This document shows positions 50,501 through 60,484 of a DNA stretch of 64,000 nt, piece by piece (position 1 is the stretch's first letter; each line of letters starts with the position of its first letter). The translations under genes and the position numbers were made by a program. Under the pieces are notes generated by a model. The model ran no database searches. It was not told the DNA's origin and worked only from the letters and a program-made list of their open reading frames with translations. Source of the stretch: Capsulimonadaceae bacterium (lineage in GTDB: Bacteria; Armatimonadota; Armatimonadia; Armatimonadales; Capsulimonadaceae); contig JARLGU010000053.1 of the NCBI GenBank assembly GCA_031292625.1, positions 62,001 to 126,000 of the forward strand, in the 5' to 3' direction.

Positions 50501-53146
50501 CTAGAACTTCGGCTTATCAGTGCCGTGCGGCGTGAACGGGGCTCGGGTAAGGACGACGGCATCGAGGCCGAGGGTGTACCGGTTGGTTCCCGATGCACGC
50601 CCCGTCAACGAGATAAGCACCTTGTGCGGACCGGCGTTAAGCTGCGCGGAGCCGAGGTTGCACCACGTAAACGCCCCGCCCGCCGGAGCGCTCGGAAACG
50701 GCAGCGTACCGTACCGGTCGCCGGCAACGATGGGGCGGACGACATCCATGGACGGTTGCTCATCAACCCTGACAACCAGCGGGGACGTCGTTGACGAACC
50801 CGGCGCGCCGGGAGCGATGGCGGCCCAAATGGCATATTCGCCGGGGGCGTTGACGATCATCTTATACATCGCGTAAAAGCTGCCGGACGTGCCTCCTGGA
50901 GGATCGCGCAGGGTGTCCACCCACAAAAATGACTTCCCGCTTGCATCGGGCGACGACACCACCGACTCGAAACTCTGCTGCGAGGCAGCCTCTCCCTCGA
51001 CCCACGTGTAGGGCAACAGGACCTCTTGAAGCTGACTGACTATGGTTCGCACCATGGAATAAGTGGGACCAGGATCCACGTTCTTGGACGACACAATCGT
51101 ATTGTTGATGTAGAACAGACGCTGAGCGTATGTGTCAACGGGGACTTTCGATTTAATTCCCAAATTGATGAGCCGGGTCGCCTCTTTGATCTCATCGGTA
51201 ACAGCGCCGTCCGGCAAAGGCAAGTCGGTCAAGTTCGAGATCAAGCGCGGATCGGGACCGAACGTGATCGTCGTCAAATCCTTGCCCTGATTAAACGCGA
51301 CCGGCTGCCCCGACGGATCGCGAACATCCACGTCGGTCCCTTTCGGGATTCTAAACTTTGCTTCCGTCAGCGAACCGTCAGCGGACCAGACAACGTACGT
51401 CTTAATCCCGGCGGAGTTTGCCAGCGAATAACCGTTCAGCTTGCGGCCGAGGCCGGCTTCCTCGCCCTTCTGGAATGTCGGCAGCCACCACACTCCCTGG
51501 GCCAACGCGGCCACTTCAGGATGCGTGAGCGGGATGTTGACAGGGTAAAAAATCACCCGCGGCTTGCTCGACGCGAACGAGTCCGCATCGACGGTGCGCG
51601 AGGCGGCGTCGGCGCGCACCCACTTCAGCCACGTGCCATCGCCGGCGCTCGGATCATCCGCGGAGGGCGCGTCCACAAAGACAGCCTTGGCGCCCACCGA
51701 CTCCACGGCAGCACGGTCCTTCGTGAGCGCCGCGCGCCCGGCGTCCACCCCGCTGATGACCGCAGTGCCGACCGACGCAGCCGGTACGATACCAAGCCGC
51801 GCGACAAACCATTGGGTGCGCCGCGACTGTTCGAGCGTTCCAAACGCGTCGCCAGCGCCATTCTGGACGATATCGCCGCCGCGTCCATTCGCCGAAACGC
51901 AGAGACCGTCGAACCCGCCGGGACCCTGGTTGACAAACACGGGGCTCAGTTTGCTCCAGGTATACAAAACCGGGACATTCGCAACGCCTTGCTTGAGGGC
52001 ATCCGCGACGCCGTTCATGGCTCGTTGCACCGCCGACGTCTCGAAATCGTGAACATCTTGCCAGTAATGCGAGCTTGCCGGAAGCACCTCATAGGTGCGC
52101 GATGTCACGGGATCCATCAGCAACGCAATCCCGCGCGACTGGAACCAAAGAGGCTCGCACCTGGCGCCGACGGCGTAGTCGGTGATGTCGTTGTTCTTGA
52201 TGCCCCACGACGCTCGAAGCTGCACCAGGCTGCCGGAGTACTTCTTAACCAACCACGCCTGGAATTGGATGCGAAAGTTCTCCGAGACCGGAAGAATGCC
52301 GCCATCGGCTTCCGTGAACAGCGCCGAGCCAACCTGGAGGGGATCGAGAAAGAAACGAAACCCTTTGCCGAATCGGATCCGGTTCAAGTAAAGCAGGAGC
52401 GCGTCGCGATAGCTGTCGCCCTCTGACCAGATATCGGGGGCCCGGCGGCCTTCGACGCCGTCGGGCGACATCCGCGCTTGCGGATAAAGCAGCAGAACCG
52501 TCCCGTCGCCGCCCAAACCGGCCGGCAGCGTCACGGATACTGTCTCTTTGTCCAGGACCGTAGCCGAGCCTCTTGCAATCACGCGGGAGTCGGACGAGCT
52601 CACGAGGAAATAGTCGGCGGCTACGATGTCAGGCACGTTGCGGAAGGTGACAGTCGATCCTTGCGCGGGGGCGGGAGAGCGGTATACGGCAGGATTGATC
52701 AGCGCCGCCGTCCACGCGCTGCCCGATGAACCCGAAAGGTCGATTCCGTAGGTAAAGCCGGACGAGTCCAAGACGTCCAGCAAGCCCTGAATCGTCCCGG
52801 AAGGCATGTCGTCGAGAGTGCCCGACGGCCCGCCTGGCTGGAGCAAGATCTGCGTGACGCCTGCCTTTTTCATTTGACGAAGCGTCGCGACATCGGCCTG
52901 CCAGTTATCGTCAGTTGGCTCGGTCGAAAGGAACTTCGACTGAAACACCGTGCCAATCGGCGTATACGGGCGGCCGTTCCAGATTAACGCATGATTGTCG
53001 TTGATCTCCCACTGTTGCTTCTGGCCATCGGAGTCGAGAAACGTCCCCGACGACGTGGTACGCACCGCTCCCAGAACAGGGCGCGCGAACGAGACCAACG
53101 TAATGGCCACGGCAATCGCGGTGATCGCGATCCGGCGTGAATTCAC
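50501..53146 (-). CDS. Secreted TIM-barrel glycosidase-like protein with C-terminal carbohydrate-binding-like domain
   Basis: The 881-residue protein has a signal peptide (hydrophobic 6-22, 'ITAIAVAITLVSFARPVLG'). It then shows a beta-strand opener ('ALIWNGRPYTPIGTVFQS') and a barrel-like 'LRQMKKAGVTQILLQPG', as in clan GH-A glycosidases. The rest of the barrel is too diverged for me to assign catalytic acids. The last 150 residues ('LPYTWVEGEAASQQSF...', 'GEYAIWAAIAPGAPG', 'YTLGLDAVVLTRAPF') look like a CBM6/35-type beta-sandwich. The start is GTG at 53146, with GGAG five bases upstream. It overlaps the argS stop as GTGA, which shows translational coupling and rules out the longer frame. A polysaccharide-related role is inferred; the family is not recognised. 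Confidence 0.78.
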   Translation of the reverse strand: MNSRRIAITAIAVAITLVSFARPVLGAVRTTSSGTFLDSDGQKQQWEINDNHALIWNGRPYTPIGTVFQSKFLSTEPTDDNWQADVATLRQMKKAGVTQILLQPGGPSGTLDDMPSGTIQGLLDVLDSSGFTYGIDLSGSSGSAWTAALINPAVYRSPAPAQGSTVTFRNVPDIVAADYFLVSSSDSRVIARGSATVLDKETVSVTLPAGLGGDGTVLLLYPQARMSPDGVEGRRAPDIWSEGDSYRDALLLYLNRIRFGKGFRFFLDPLQVGSALFTEADGGILPVSENFRIQFQAWLVKKYSGSLVQLRASWGIKNNDITDYAVGARCEPLWFQSRGIALLMDPVTSRTYEVLPASSHYWQDVHDFETSAVQRAMNGVADALKQGVANVPVLYTWSKLSPVFVNQGPGGFDGLCVSANGRGGDIVQNGAGDAFGTLEQSRRTQWFVARLGIVPAASVGTAVISGVDAGRAALTKDRAAVESVGAKAVFVDAPSADDPSAGDGTWLKWVRADAASRTVDADSFASSKPRVIFYPVNIPLTHPEVAALAQGVWWLPTFQKGEEAGLGRKLNGYSLANSAGIKTYVVWSADGSLTEAKFRIPKGTDVDVRDPSGQPVAFNQGKDLTTITFGPDPRLISNLTDLPLPDGAVTDEIKEATRLINLGIKSKVPVDTYAQRLFYINNTIVSSKNVDPGPTYSMVRTIVSQLQEVLLPYTWVEGEAASQQSFESVVSSPDASGKSFLWVDTLRDPPGGTSGSFYAMYKMIVNAPGEYAIWAAIAPGAPGSSTTSPLVVRVDEQPSMDVVRPIVAGDRYGTLPFPSAPAGGAFTWCNLGSAQLNAGPHKVLISLTGRASGTNRYTLGLDAVVLTRAPFTPHGTDKPKF

Positions 53147-54873
53147 ATCTTCTCCGGAGCGGACAGGCCAAGAACCCCCAGTGCGTTCCGAAGCACGGTT
53201 CGCACCGCCGAAACCAGCACGAGCCGCGCATCGCGCACGGCGGCGTCCTCGCATAAGACACGCAGGGCCGTGTCATTGTTGCCCGCATCGTAAAACGTAT
53301 GGAACAGAGCGGCAAGCTCACGCAGATAATGCGTGATGTGATGCGGCTCGTACTGACGCGCGGCATACGCGATTTCGTCCGGCAGATCCCTGAGCTTCTT
53401 GACCAGGTCGGCTTCCGTCTGCTGAGTCAGCAGCGAGAGATCGGCCGCCGCCGGCACGGCGATGCCGAGCTGCGATGCCTTTTCGAAGACGCTGCAGGTT
53501 CGTGCGTGGGCGTACTGGACGTAGAATACAGGGTTCTTCGCGCTCTGCTCCTTCGCAAGATCCAGATCGATGTCCAGGGGGACATCGCTTGATCGCATCA
53601 GGAAGAAAAACCGCGCCGCATCCTTTCCGATCTCATCAATCAGGTCCGCCTTCAATTCAAGGATATTTCCCCGCCGTTTCGACGACCGAACCATCTCGCC
53701 ATCCTTCAGGATGCGAACAAGTTGGAACAACAGAACTTTCAGGCGACCGGCATCCGTGCCGAAAGCGGACAACGCCGCCTTCGTCCGGGCCACGTAGCCG
53801 CCGTGGTCCGCCCCCCACACATCGACGAGCAGATCGAAGCCCCGGTGAAACTTCTCGCGGTGGTAGGCAATGTCGCCGGCGATATACGTGTACGATCCGT
53901 TGGAGCGCCTGAGCACGCGGTCTTTGTCGTCGCCGTACTTCGTGGAACGGAACCAGAGCGCGCCCTCATGCTCGTACGTTTCGCCCCGTTCAACCAGTTC
54001 CGAGATAGCCTCGCGAACCTTGCCGCTCTCGTAGAGCTGGCTCTCGAACACCCAGCTGTCGAAAACGATCCCGAACGCCGCGAGGTCCTCTTTCTGCTGA
54101 TCGATCGTGCCGTTCATAACATGCTCGCGCAACTTCGCGATCGCCTCGTCATTGTGCAGATCGACTCCCTCATACTCCGCGCCGTAGCGCTCTCGAAACT
54201 CGATCGCGATATCGCGGATGTAGTCGCCGCCATACAGCCAGTCTGCGTCGCCGTAAGGATCGTCCTTGGCGAGCTGCTCATCGAAGAGTTGCTGGTAGCG
54301 GTAGAAGACGGAACGCGCAAAGTTGTTCATCTGGGTCGAGTTAAGCGCGTCGTTCACGTAGAACTCCCGCGTAACATCGTAACCCGCATGCGCCTGCAAC
54401 GACGCGACCGCGTCGCCGATCGCTCCCCCGCGACCGTGAGCGACCGTAATCGGGCCGTTGGGGTTCGCGGACACGTACTCGACCAAGACTTTGCGGCCTT
54501 CGCCGGCGTTCGAGCGGCCGTACTGCTCGCCCTTGGCCACGATGTCCTCGATCACCTGCGGCAGCCAACCGCCCTGCAGCTTAAAGTTGATGAAGCCGGG
54601 TCCGGCGATCTCGATCGCGTCGATGGACGGCTCGGACGACGCCGCGTCGAGCGCCTGGATATGCTTCACGACAATCTCGGCAAGTGAACGCGGAGGCATC
54701 TTGAGCGGCTTCGCGAGAATGAGCGCGATGTTGGACGCATAGTCGCCATGGGCGCGGTTCTTGGGAACGTCGATAACCAGCGGCGGCAAGGATTCAACCT
54801 GCCCAATTTCGCCGGCCTCCTGCGCTCGCCCAATGGCAAGCGCGATCAAGTTGATTAGCTGTTCTTTAGTCAT
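53143..54873 (-). CDS. argS: Arginine-tRNA ligase
   Basis: The 576-residue class I synthetase has the N-terminal additional domain (about 1-115, 'DVPKNRAHGDYASNIA'). The HIGH-type motif is in 'VEYVSANPNGPITVAHGRG' (His146), the KMSKS-equivalent is 'DGEMVRSSKRRGN', and a DALR anticodon domain ends the protein. Mid motifs 'RSNGSYTYIAGDIAYH' and 'DVWGADHGGYVAR' are typical. The ATG at 54873 starts 'MTKEQLINLI', matching the family; the frame runs 45 codons further upstream without support. The stop overlaps the start of the secreted glycosidase-like gene by GTGA, an unusual partner for a tRNA synthetase. Confidence 0.96.
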   Translation of the reverse strand: MTKEQLINLIALAIGRAQEAGEIGQVESLPPLVIDVPKNRAHGDYASNIALILAKPLKMPPRSLAEIVVKHIQALDAASSEPSIDAIEIAGPGFINFKLQGGWLPQVIEDIVAKGEQYGRSNAGEGRKVLVEYVSANPNGPITVAHGRGGAIGDAVASLQAHAGYDVTREFYVNDALNSTQMNNFARSVFYRYQQLFDEQLAKDDPYGDADWLYGGDYIRDIAIEFRERYGAEYEGVDLHNDEAIAKLREHVMNGTIDQQKEDLAAFGIVFDSWVFESQLYESGKVREAISELVERGETYEHEGALWFRSTKYGDDKDRVLRRSNGSYTYIAGDIAYHREKFHRGFDLLVDVWGADHGGYVARTKAALSAFGTDAGRLKVLLFQLVRILKDGEMVRSSKRRGNILELKADLIDEIGKDAARFFFLMRSSDVPLDIDLDLAKEQSAKNPVFYVQYAHARTCSVFEKASQLGIAVPAAADLSLLTQQTEADLVKKLRDLPDEIAYAARQYEPHHITHYLRELAALFHTFYDAGNNDTALRVLCEDAAVRDARLVLVSAVRTVLRNALGVLGLSAPEKM

Positions 54874-55107
54874 AAATTGGTCTATCGCCGCCACGATTGG
54901 CGACGGATCTCTCTTAGTTTCCCGCCCTGGAACGTATCCGCTTCGCATCACGAGGCTCCGCGGCGCCAAGACATCACGGGCGTCCTTAACAACGAAGGGT
55001 AAGCGCAATAGGCGATTTCTATTGCCTCGCTGTCGCCCCTCCCTGGGGAGAAGGGGCCTCCATCGCGCAGAACAGAGGCATGCTCTCTGCGAAAATTGTT
55101 ATGCGTT

Positions 55108-56346
55108 CTAAAATAACGATGACACGTACGGTCTCAGTGCGGGTACGCAATAAGCGATTCCCGACAGAAAAGCCGATACGGCAATCACTCCGCCCATCGT
55201 CTGCAGCAGGCCCATCCGCCAGATGCGGGTCCGCACCGTCGGAACCGCCGTCACATCGGCCCGGAACTTGCTCAGCAAATCCTCCGCCGCGAAAATACCG
55301 CTGCGAAGCTGCCGCACGGATGCTGGCCGCGTCGTAAAGTATTGTTGCACGAAAGCCCCCATCGGCCGCCAAAACGCTACAGTTAATACGAGGGCGGGCA
55401 TGACGGCTCCGACGATCGTCTTCCAGCTGATCACGCCGATGCACAATGCGGCGCTGAAAAGCACAACAGCGGTCGCAATGTTCGTTCCGCATCGCGGATG
55501 AACGCGCGGCATCGTCTTTACGGCATCAACCGTCAACAACTCGCCCCGCTCGACGCAATGAACAACCTGATGCTCGGCTGCATGATACCCCGCCAAAGGG
55601 ATCAGTCGAATCAAAATCATCACTAGAGGCAGCAAGATAAGCGACCCGAGCTCCGACGATAACCGCCCCTCGTCACCCCCCAAACGCGCCGCGATAACCG
55701 CCATCGGGTCCGAGTGAACGTACAGCGACGCCAACGTGCCTAACCCCGTCAAGGCCAAACTCGCTACAATGCCCAATACCGCAAGCGTCACGCCCGATAG
55801 AAACAGACCCCAATCCCCCGCGCCTCCGGAGTGTATGCCATCCGTGAGGTAGACGCCAAGCGGAGTCGCCATCCCGCCGATGCGCGCCGGCGCGAGCGTC
55901 CGCAAGCGGCACGCGGCAAGATCCGCCCTGGTTACGACGCCCGCATAGCCGCCGGGAGGGTCGATAACGGGAACGACCTGGTGAGTCGGATTCTCGTGGA
56001 AATAGGCATCGATCTCAGCAAGCGGCGTCGCCGCGCCCGCCACGTAAAGCCCGGTATGCAGGTTGCGCCATGACCGCTCGTCGGTCAAGACCTGCCCGAT
56101 CGGAGCGCTCCTCGCCGCAACGGCGTCGCCCGCCGCCGCAATGGCATCGGTTAGCGCGGAAAGCGTCACGACGCCGGCGATGTAGCCCCCGGACATGACG
56201 GGAAGCTCCGTCAAACCGCCCAGCCGCATCGTCTCTATGGCAACGGCGATAGGCGTGCCAAACCACACACAACGCACCTTGCGGCAAATGGACCTGGCCA
56301 ACGCGCGCTGCAAATCGGCATCGATTGTCGTTACACTTTCAGCCAT
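55108..56346 (-). CDS. DUF1385 (YqhQ-like) membrane protein with N-terminal CBS pair
   Basis: The 412-residue protein joins two modules. Residues about 15-150 are a CBS-domain pair ('ELPVMSGGYIAGVVTLSALTDAI', 'VVPVIDPPGGYAGVVTRADLAAC'), normally an adenosine-nucleotide sensor. Residues about 155-412 are DUF1385, with 'RIGGMATPLGVYL' in place of the usual GGQAVIEGVM, 'YHAAEHQVVHCVERGE' and 'MPRVHPRCGTN', and about four transmembrane helices. DUF1385 proteins are widespread, but their function is not settled. The CBS fusion suggests control by energy charge. Start ATG at 56346. It lies 234 bases above argS and 134 below the PDH genes. Confidence 0.82.
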   Translation of the reverse strand: MAESVTTIDADLQRALARSICRKVRCVWFGTPIAVAIETMRLGGLTELPVMSGGYIAGVVTLSALTDAIAAAGDAVAARSAPIGQVLTDERSWRNLHTGLYVAGAATPLAEIDAYFHENPTHQVVPVIDPPGGYAGVVTRADLAACRLRTLAPARIGGMATPLGVYLTDGIHSGGAGDWGLFLSGVTLAVLGIVASLALTGLGTLASLYVHSDPMAVIAARLGGDEGRLSSELGSLILLPLVMILIRLIPLAGYHAAEHQVVHCVERGELLTVDAVKTMPRVHPRCGTNIATAVVLFSAALCIGVISWKTIVGAVMPALVLTVAFWRPMGAFVQQYFTTRPASVRQLRSGIFAAEDLLSKFRADVTAVPTVRTRIWRMGLLQTMGGVIAVSAFLSGIAYCVPALRPYVSSLF

Positions 56347-56480
56347 CTTCGATGTCCGATCCGAAAGAAGAGCTTCGACCGTTTCGCTGTCTCAAACCGC
56401 CCGGCGTCGACGCTCTCCGAACTTTTTTCTCAGGTCCTCGCCCTAGAAACAGCGCCAACGAAACGCAACGATAGGCTGCT

Positions 56481-57764
56481 CTACTCCAACAAGCTGAGCG
56501 GATTCTGAATGAGGCGTTTCACCTCTTGCAGAAACCGCGCGCCGGAAGCGCCGTCCATTATACGATGGTCGCCGCTCAGGGTCACGTTCATCCGGCGGCG
56601 CGCCACGATCTGATCGTTGTCCCAAACCACGGCTCGCTTGGCAATCGTCGACACCGCCAGGATCGCCCCCTGCGCGGGATCGATGATTGCGAAAAAGTTG
56701 TCAATTTCGAACGTTCCCAGATTGCTGACCGTGAACGTCCCGCCGCTGTATTCATTTGGCGCTAGCTTCTTGCCGCGCGCCTTGATGGCCAGTTCGCGGC
56801 TTCGTTTGGCAACTTCGCGCAAGCTGATCGTGGATGCGTCGCGCACGACTGGCACGATCAAGCCGTCGTCCAACGCCACCGCAATGCCCACATGCTGGCC
56901 CGTCGCGCGGACAATCTTTCCATCGCGATACGCTGCATTCACTTCAGGGTGCCTTACGAGCGCTTTTCCTGCCGCCTTGACCACCATGTCGTTCAGGGTG
57001 ATCTTCGGCAGACTGGTATCGTAGGCGTTCAGCTTTTCGCGCAGCGCGACCATCTCTTCGACATCGACATCCGCCGTCAGATAAAAATGCGGGATCGTCG
57101 TCTTGCTGTCCACCATGCGCTTGGCGATAACCCGGCGCATCTGACTGAGTTCGACGACATCGCCCTCCACGGCCGGAAGCGAAACTTTCGGCGCAGGCGG
57201 GGCCGGCGCGGCCGCCGGAGGCGCTGGCGCGGCGGGAGCCGTCGCTGGCAAAATGCGCGGCGCGGCGGGAACGGTCCCTGCCGCGGCAACGACATCCGCC
57301 TCGATGATACGTCCATGCGGTCCGGTTCCGCGAACGAGCGCTATGTCGATGCCGCGCTCGCGCGCGATGCGGCGGGCAAGCGGCGAAGCTTTGACGCGCT
57401 CGACATCCGACGCGCCTGAAGGCGGCGACGACAGAGCGGACGGCTCGGCGAGCCTCGCAGCGCCCGGAGGACGCCGGCTACTGGTTTCGATCTTGGGAGC
57501 CGCGGGGCCAGAGGCCGGCTGTGCAACCGCGGACGCATCGCCAATCGTGGCGATCACGCCGCCGACGGGAACGGCGACGCCTTCCTGAACCGAAGCGTGA
57601 AAAATACCGGCGTCTTCGGCTTCAATCTCGACATTGGATTTATCCGTTTCGATCTCCGCCAGGACATCGCCCGGCTTCACCGGATCGCCGTCCTTCACTT
57701 TCCACGCCAGCAGCGTTCCCGACTCCATTGCGTCGCCCATCTTGGGCATGATTACGTCAACCAT
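56481..57764 (-). CDS. pdhC: Pyruvate dehydrogenase E2, dihydrolipoamide acetyltransferase
   Basis: The 427-residue core enzyme has one lipoyl domain with Lys42 in 'ETDKSNVEIEAE' and an Ala/Pro linker. A peripheral subunit-binding domain follows ('KASPLARRIARERGIDIALV'), then a second Pro/Ala linker, and the acetyltransferase domain ends with His400 and Asp404 in 'DHRIMDG'. It moves the acetyl group from E1 to coenzyme A. The ATG overlaps the TAA of the E1 beta gene (TAATG). Branched-chain or 2-oxoglutarate complexes share this layout, but the E1 subunits and the lipoyl-bearing E1 beta favour pyruvate. No E3 gene is in the window. Confidence 0.93.
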   Translation of the reverse strand: MVDVIMPKMGDAMESGTLLAWKVKDGDPVKPGDVLAEIETDKSNVEIEAEDAGIFHASVQEGVAVPVGGVIATIGDASAVAQPASGPAAPKIETSSRRPPGAARLAEPSALSSPPSGASDVERVKASPLARRIARERGIDIALVRGTGPHGRIIEADVVAAAGTVPAAPRILPATAPAAPAPPAAAPAPPAPKVSLPAVEGDVVELSQMRRVIAKRMVDSKTTIPHFYLTADVDVEEMVALREKLNAYDTSLPKITLNDMVVKAAGKALVRHPEVNAAYRDGKIVRATGQHVGIAVALDDGLIVPVVRDASTISLREVAKRSRELAIKARGKKLAPNEYSGGTFTVSNLGTFEIDNFFAIIDPAQGAILAVSTIAKRAVVWDNDQIVARRRMNVTLSGDHRIMDGASGARFLQEVKRLIQNPLSLLE

Positions 57765-59110
57765 TACGCGGTTCGCTCCACTGTCTTCCGAACAGCCGCG
57801 ACGATGTGCTCTTCATTCGGCACGGCGAGGTTTTCCAGGACCTTGGCATACGGCATCGGGACGAATGCCCCGGCGACGCGAGTCACCGGCGCATCGAGCT
57901 CATCGAACGCCTCCTCGCCGATTCGCGCGGCAAACTCCGCGCCAATGCCATAATCCAGCCACTGCTCTTGCACGACCACCGCGCGGTGGGTCTTGCGGAC
58001 ACTGGCGAGCACCGTATCCCAATCGATCGGCTGCAGGCTGCGCAAGTCCACGACCTCGACGTCAATCCCGTCCTTCGCCAGCGTTTCCGCCGCCAGCAGC
58101 GAGAGGTGAACACCGCGAGAATAGCTGATGATCGTGACATCCGCGCCGGTGCGCTTGATATCGGCGACGCCGATCGGGATCAGAAAATCGGGATCCTCTG
58201 GCACTTCCGCGCGCATCCCGTAAAGCCGGGCGTGCTCGGTAAAGATGACCGGGTTGTTGTCGCGGATCGCGGACTTCAGCAATCCCTTCGCGTCCGCGGG
58301 CGTGGACGGCGCAACCACCTTGAGCCCCGGTACATTCGCGTACCAGTGCAGCAGATCCTGGCTGTGTTGTGCGCTAAGCTGTCCGCCGACGCCGGCCGGA
58401 CCTCGCATAACGAGAGGAATGTTAAACTGGCCGCCGCTCATATAGAGGATCTTCGCCGCGTGGTTGATGATCTGATCCCACGCAACGAGCGCGAAGTTGA
58501 ACGTCATGAACTCCAGGACCGGCCGAAGGCCCATCATCGCGGAGCCGACGGCCATGCCAACCATCGCGGCCTCGCTGATCGGCGTGTCGACGATCCGCTC
58601 CGGACCAAATTGGTCGAGGAAGCCTTCGGTGATCTTGAAAGTGCCCTGATACTGGCCGATCTCCTCGCCAAGCATGTACACATCCGGGTCTCGCTCAAGC
58701 TCCTCGCGCAACGCCATTTGGACGGCCTTGCTGTACGAGATCGATACCGTCGGGCCGCTGTACGCAGGCGCGGGCGGCCTAACGGCCTCCACGGGCGGTC
58801 GCGGCTCCTCGCGATGCGCGGCGACGGTTGGCTGAGCGCCGTTGGACGGCGGTGAGAACTGCGCCGCGGGCTGAGCGTCTGCGTCGCCGATACGGGCGAT
58901 GATTCCGCCAACCGGGATCGCGTCCCCCTCGGCGGCGAGCCGCTGAAAAACGCCGGTCTCCTCCGCTTCGATCTCGACGTTTGACTTATCCGTCTCAATC
59001 TCCGCGATCGGATCGCCTGCTTTCACCTCTTCGCCGTTCTGCTTCAGCCAGGCAACGAGCGTACCCGTCTCCATGGCGTCTCCCATTTTCGGCATGATCA
59101 CGTCTGCCAT
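57764..59110 (-). CDS. pdhB: Pyruvate dehydrogenase E1 beta with N-terminal lipoyl domain
   Basis: The 448-residue subunit begins with a lipoyl domain very close to that of the E2 gene (Lys42 in the same ETDKSN context), then a linker. The transketolase-like beta subunit follows: 'LREELERDPDVYMLGEEIG', 'RIVDTPISEAAMVGMAVG', 'QLSAQHSQDLLHWYANVPG', 'DLRSLQPIDWDTV'. Such lipoyl fusions to E1 beta are known in other bacteria. The start ATG at 59110 has AGGAG some 15 bases ahead. The gene is 247 bases below E1 alpha and overlaps E2 by one base. Confidence 0.93.
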   Translation of the reverse strand: MADVIMPKMGDAMETGTLVAWLKQNGEEVKAGDPIAEIETDKSNVEIEAEETGVFQRLAAEGDAIPVGGIIARIGDADAQPAAQFSPPSNGAQPTVAAHREEPRPPVEAVRPPAPAYSGPTVSISYSKAVQMALREELERDPDVYMLGEEIGQYQGTFKITEGFLDQFGPERIVDTPISEAAMVGMAVGSAMMGLRPVLEFMTFNFALVAWDQIINHAAKILYMSGGQFNIPLVMRGPAGVGGQLSAQHSQDLLHWYANVPGLKVVAPSTPADAKGLLKSAIRDNNPVIFTEHARLYGMRAEVPEDPDFLIPIGVADIKRTGADVTIISYSRGVHLSLLAAETLAKDGIDVEVVDLRSLQPIDWDTVLASVRKTHRAVVVQEQWLDYGIGAEFAARIGEEAFDELDAPVTRVAGAFVPMPYAKVLENLAVPNEEHIVAAVRKTVERTA

Positions 59111-59357
59111 GTGTGTGACAACTCTCTCCTAACCTAACCAGGCTGAACCTGGACCATTGTCGCGCTTCGCACGGTTCTGCTCCAAACACTCACGGATCGA
59201 TCCGCGACGGTCCCATGCGTAGCCTAAACCAAACTCCGCACAGCTTGTACGGGACGTCACGGACAACGACCAAGCCCCCACCCGTCCGCTCCCTGGGCTT
59301 CTCCCCGGACTTCACGGCAAGCAAGAATTGCTGGCGGCGCGCTCTGGACGACCCAGC

Positions 59358-60437
59358 CTATACAACATATACGTCGCGCGTGAGATCTTCCGGCGTACAC
59401 AACGGGCTGCTGTCGGCGTAATCGATCGCGGCATGAGCGTAGTCGATGCCAGCACGGTCCATTTCGTGCACCCGGGCATCGTCCACGAGATGCCGGGACC
59501 GCAGAACCGTCTCGATCACCCCGAGGGGATCGCGCTGACGCCACTCCTCGACCTCGTCCTGGTTCCGGTATGTCGCCTGCGTTTTGGCGTCGTCCGCCGC
59601 GCCGTGCCCCACATACCGGTAGGTAATGCACTCCAAGAAGTGAGGATACGGGGTCGTGCGCATCTTTCCCACAATCTCCGAAGTCACTTTGCGCACCGCA
59701 AAATAATCTTGCCCGTCGACGCTCGTGTGCGGGATCGCATACGAGTCCGAGCGCGACGCGAGGTTCGTGTTCGCGTGCGAACGGTCGATGCTCGTGCCCA
59801 TCGCATACAGGTTATTTTCGAGCACGTACAGCACGGGCAGCTTATAAAGCGCGACCATGTTCAGGGCTTCGTGAAACGCGCCGGCATTCATCGCGCCGTC
59901 CCCCACGTAGCAAACGCACACGTTGTCCGTCTTCTGATATTTGAGCGCCCAGCCTATCCCCAGGGCAAGCGGAACGTTGCCGCCGACGATGCCATAGCCG
60001 CCCGCGAAGCCGTGCTCCTTGTCGAACAGGTGCATCGAGCCGCCCTTGCCGTGCGAAACGCCGTTCGAGCGCCCCATGATCTCGGCCATCACGGACCCCG
60101 GATCGCTGCCAAGGGCAAGGCAGTGAGCGTGATCGCGGTACGAGGATAAGACCTGATCGCCCTTCTTCAGAACGTCGATCACTCCCATCGACGTCGCCTC
60201 CTGCCCAATGTAAAGATGCAAATATCCGCCGACTCTACCGGAACGGAATGCGCGGTTGCATTGCTCCTCGAAGTGGCGGATATTGAGCATCTTCTGATAA
60301 ATATTGAGCAGGTCCTGATCGGAGAGTCCAAGGCCCTTAATTGCGGCGCTGGCAATCGCAAGCTGGTCTTTCTCGCTCTTAACGTTCTTTCCAGCGGCCT
60401 TCTCCTTGGATGCCGCCGCGCTTGCTACTGCTGCCAT
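59358..60437 (-). CDS. pdhA: Pyruvate dehydrogenase E1 alpha
   Basis: The 359-residue subunit binds thiamine diphosphate through 'GDGAMNAGAFHEALNMVALY' and shows 'NIRHFEEQCNRAF', 'GYLHLYIGQEATSMG', 'YRDHAHCLALG', 'HGKGGSMHLFD' and 'RYVGHGAADDA'. With E1 beta it decarboxylates pyruvate and loads acetyl on lipoate. The first 25 residues are Ala/Lys-rich and not conserved. The ATG at 60437 has GAGGAAG directly upstream. The promoter at 60485-60514 heads the operon. Confidence 0.95.
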   Translation of the reverse strand: MAAVASAAASKEKAAGKNVKSEKDQLAIASAAIKGLGLSDQDLLNIYQKMLNIRHFEEQCNRAFRSGRVGGYLHLYIGQEATSMGVIDVLKKGDQVLSSYRDHAHCLALGSDPGSVMAEIMGRSNGVSHGKGGSMHLFDKEHGFAGGYGIVGGNVPLALGIGWALKYQKTDNVCVCYVGDGAMNAGAFHEALNMVALYKLPVLYVLENNLYAMGTSIDRSHANTNLASRSDSYAIPHTSVDGQDYFAVRKVTSEIVGKMRTTPYPHFLECITYRYVGHGAADDAKTQATYRNQDEVEEWRQRDPLGVIETVLRSRHLVDDARVHEMDRAGIDYAHAAIDYADSSPLCTPEDLTRDVYVV

Positions 60438-60484
60438 ATCGCTTCCTCTACTAAACAAGAAATGTGATTTACAAACACCGCGTC

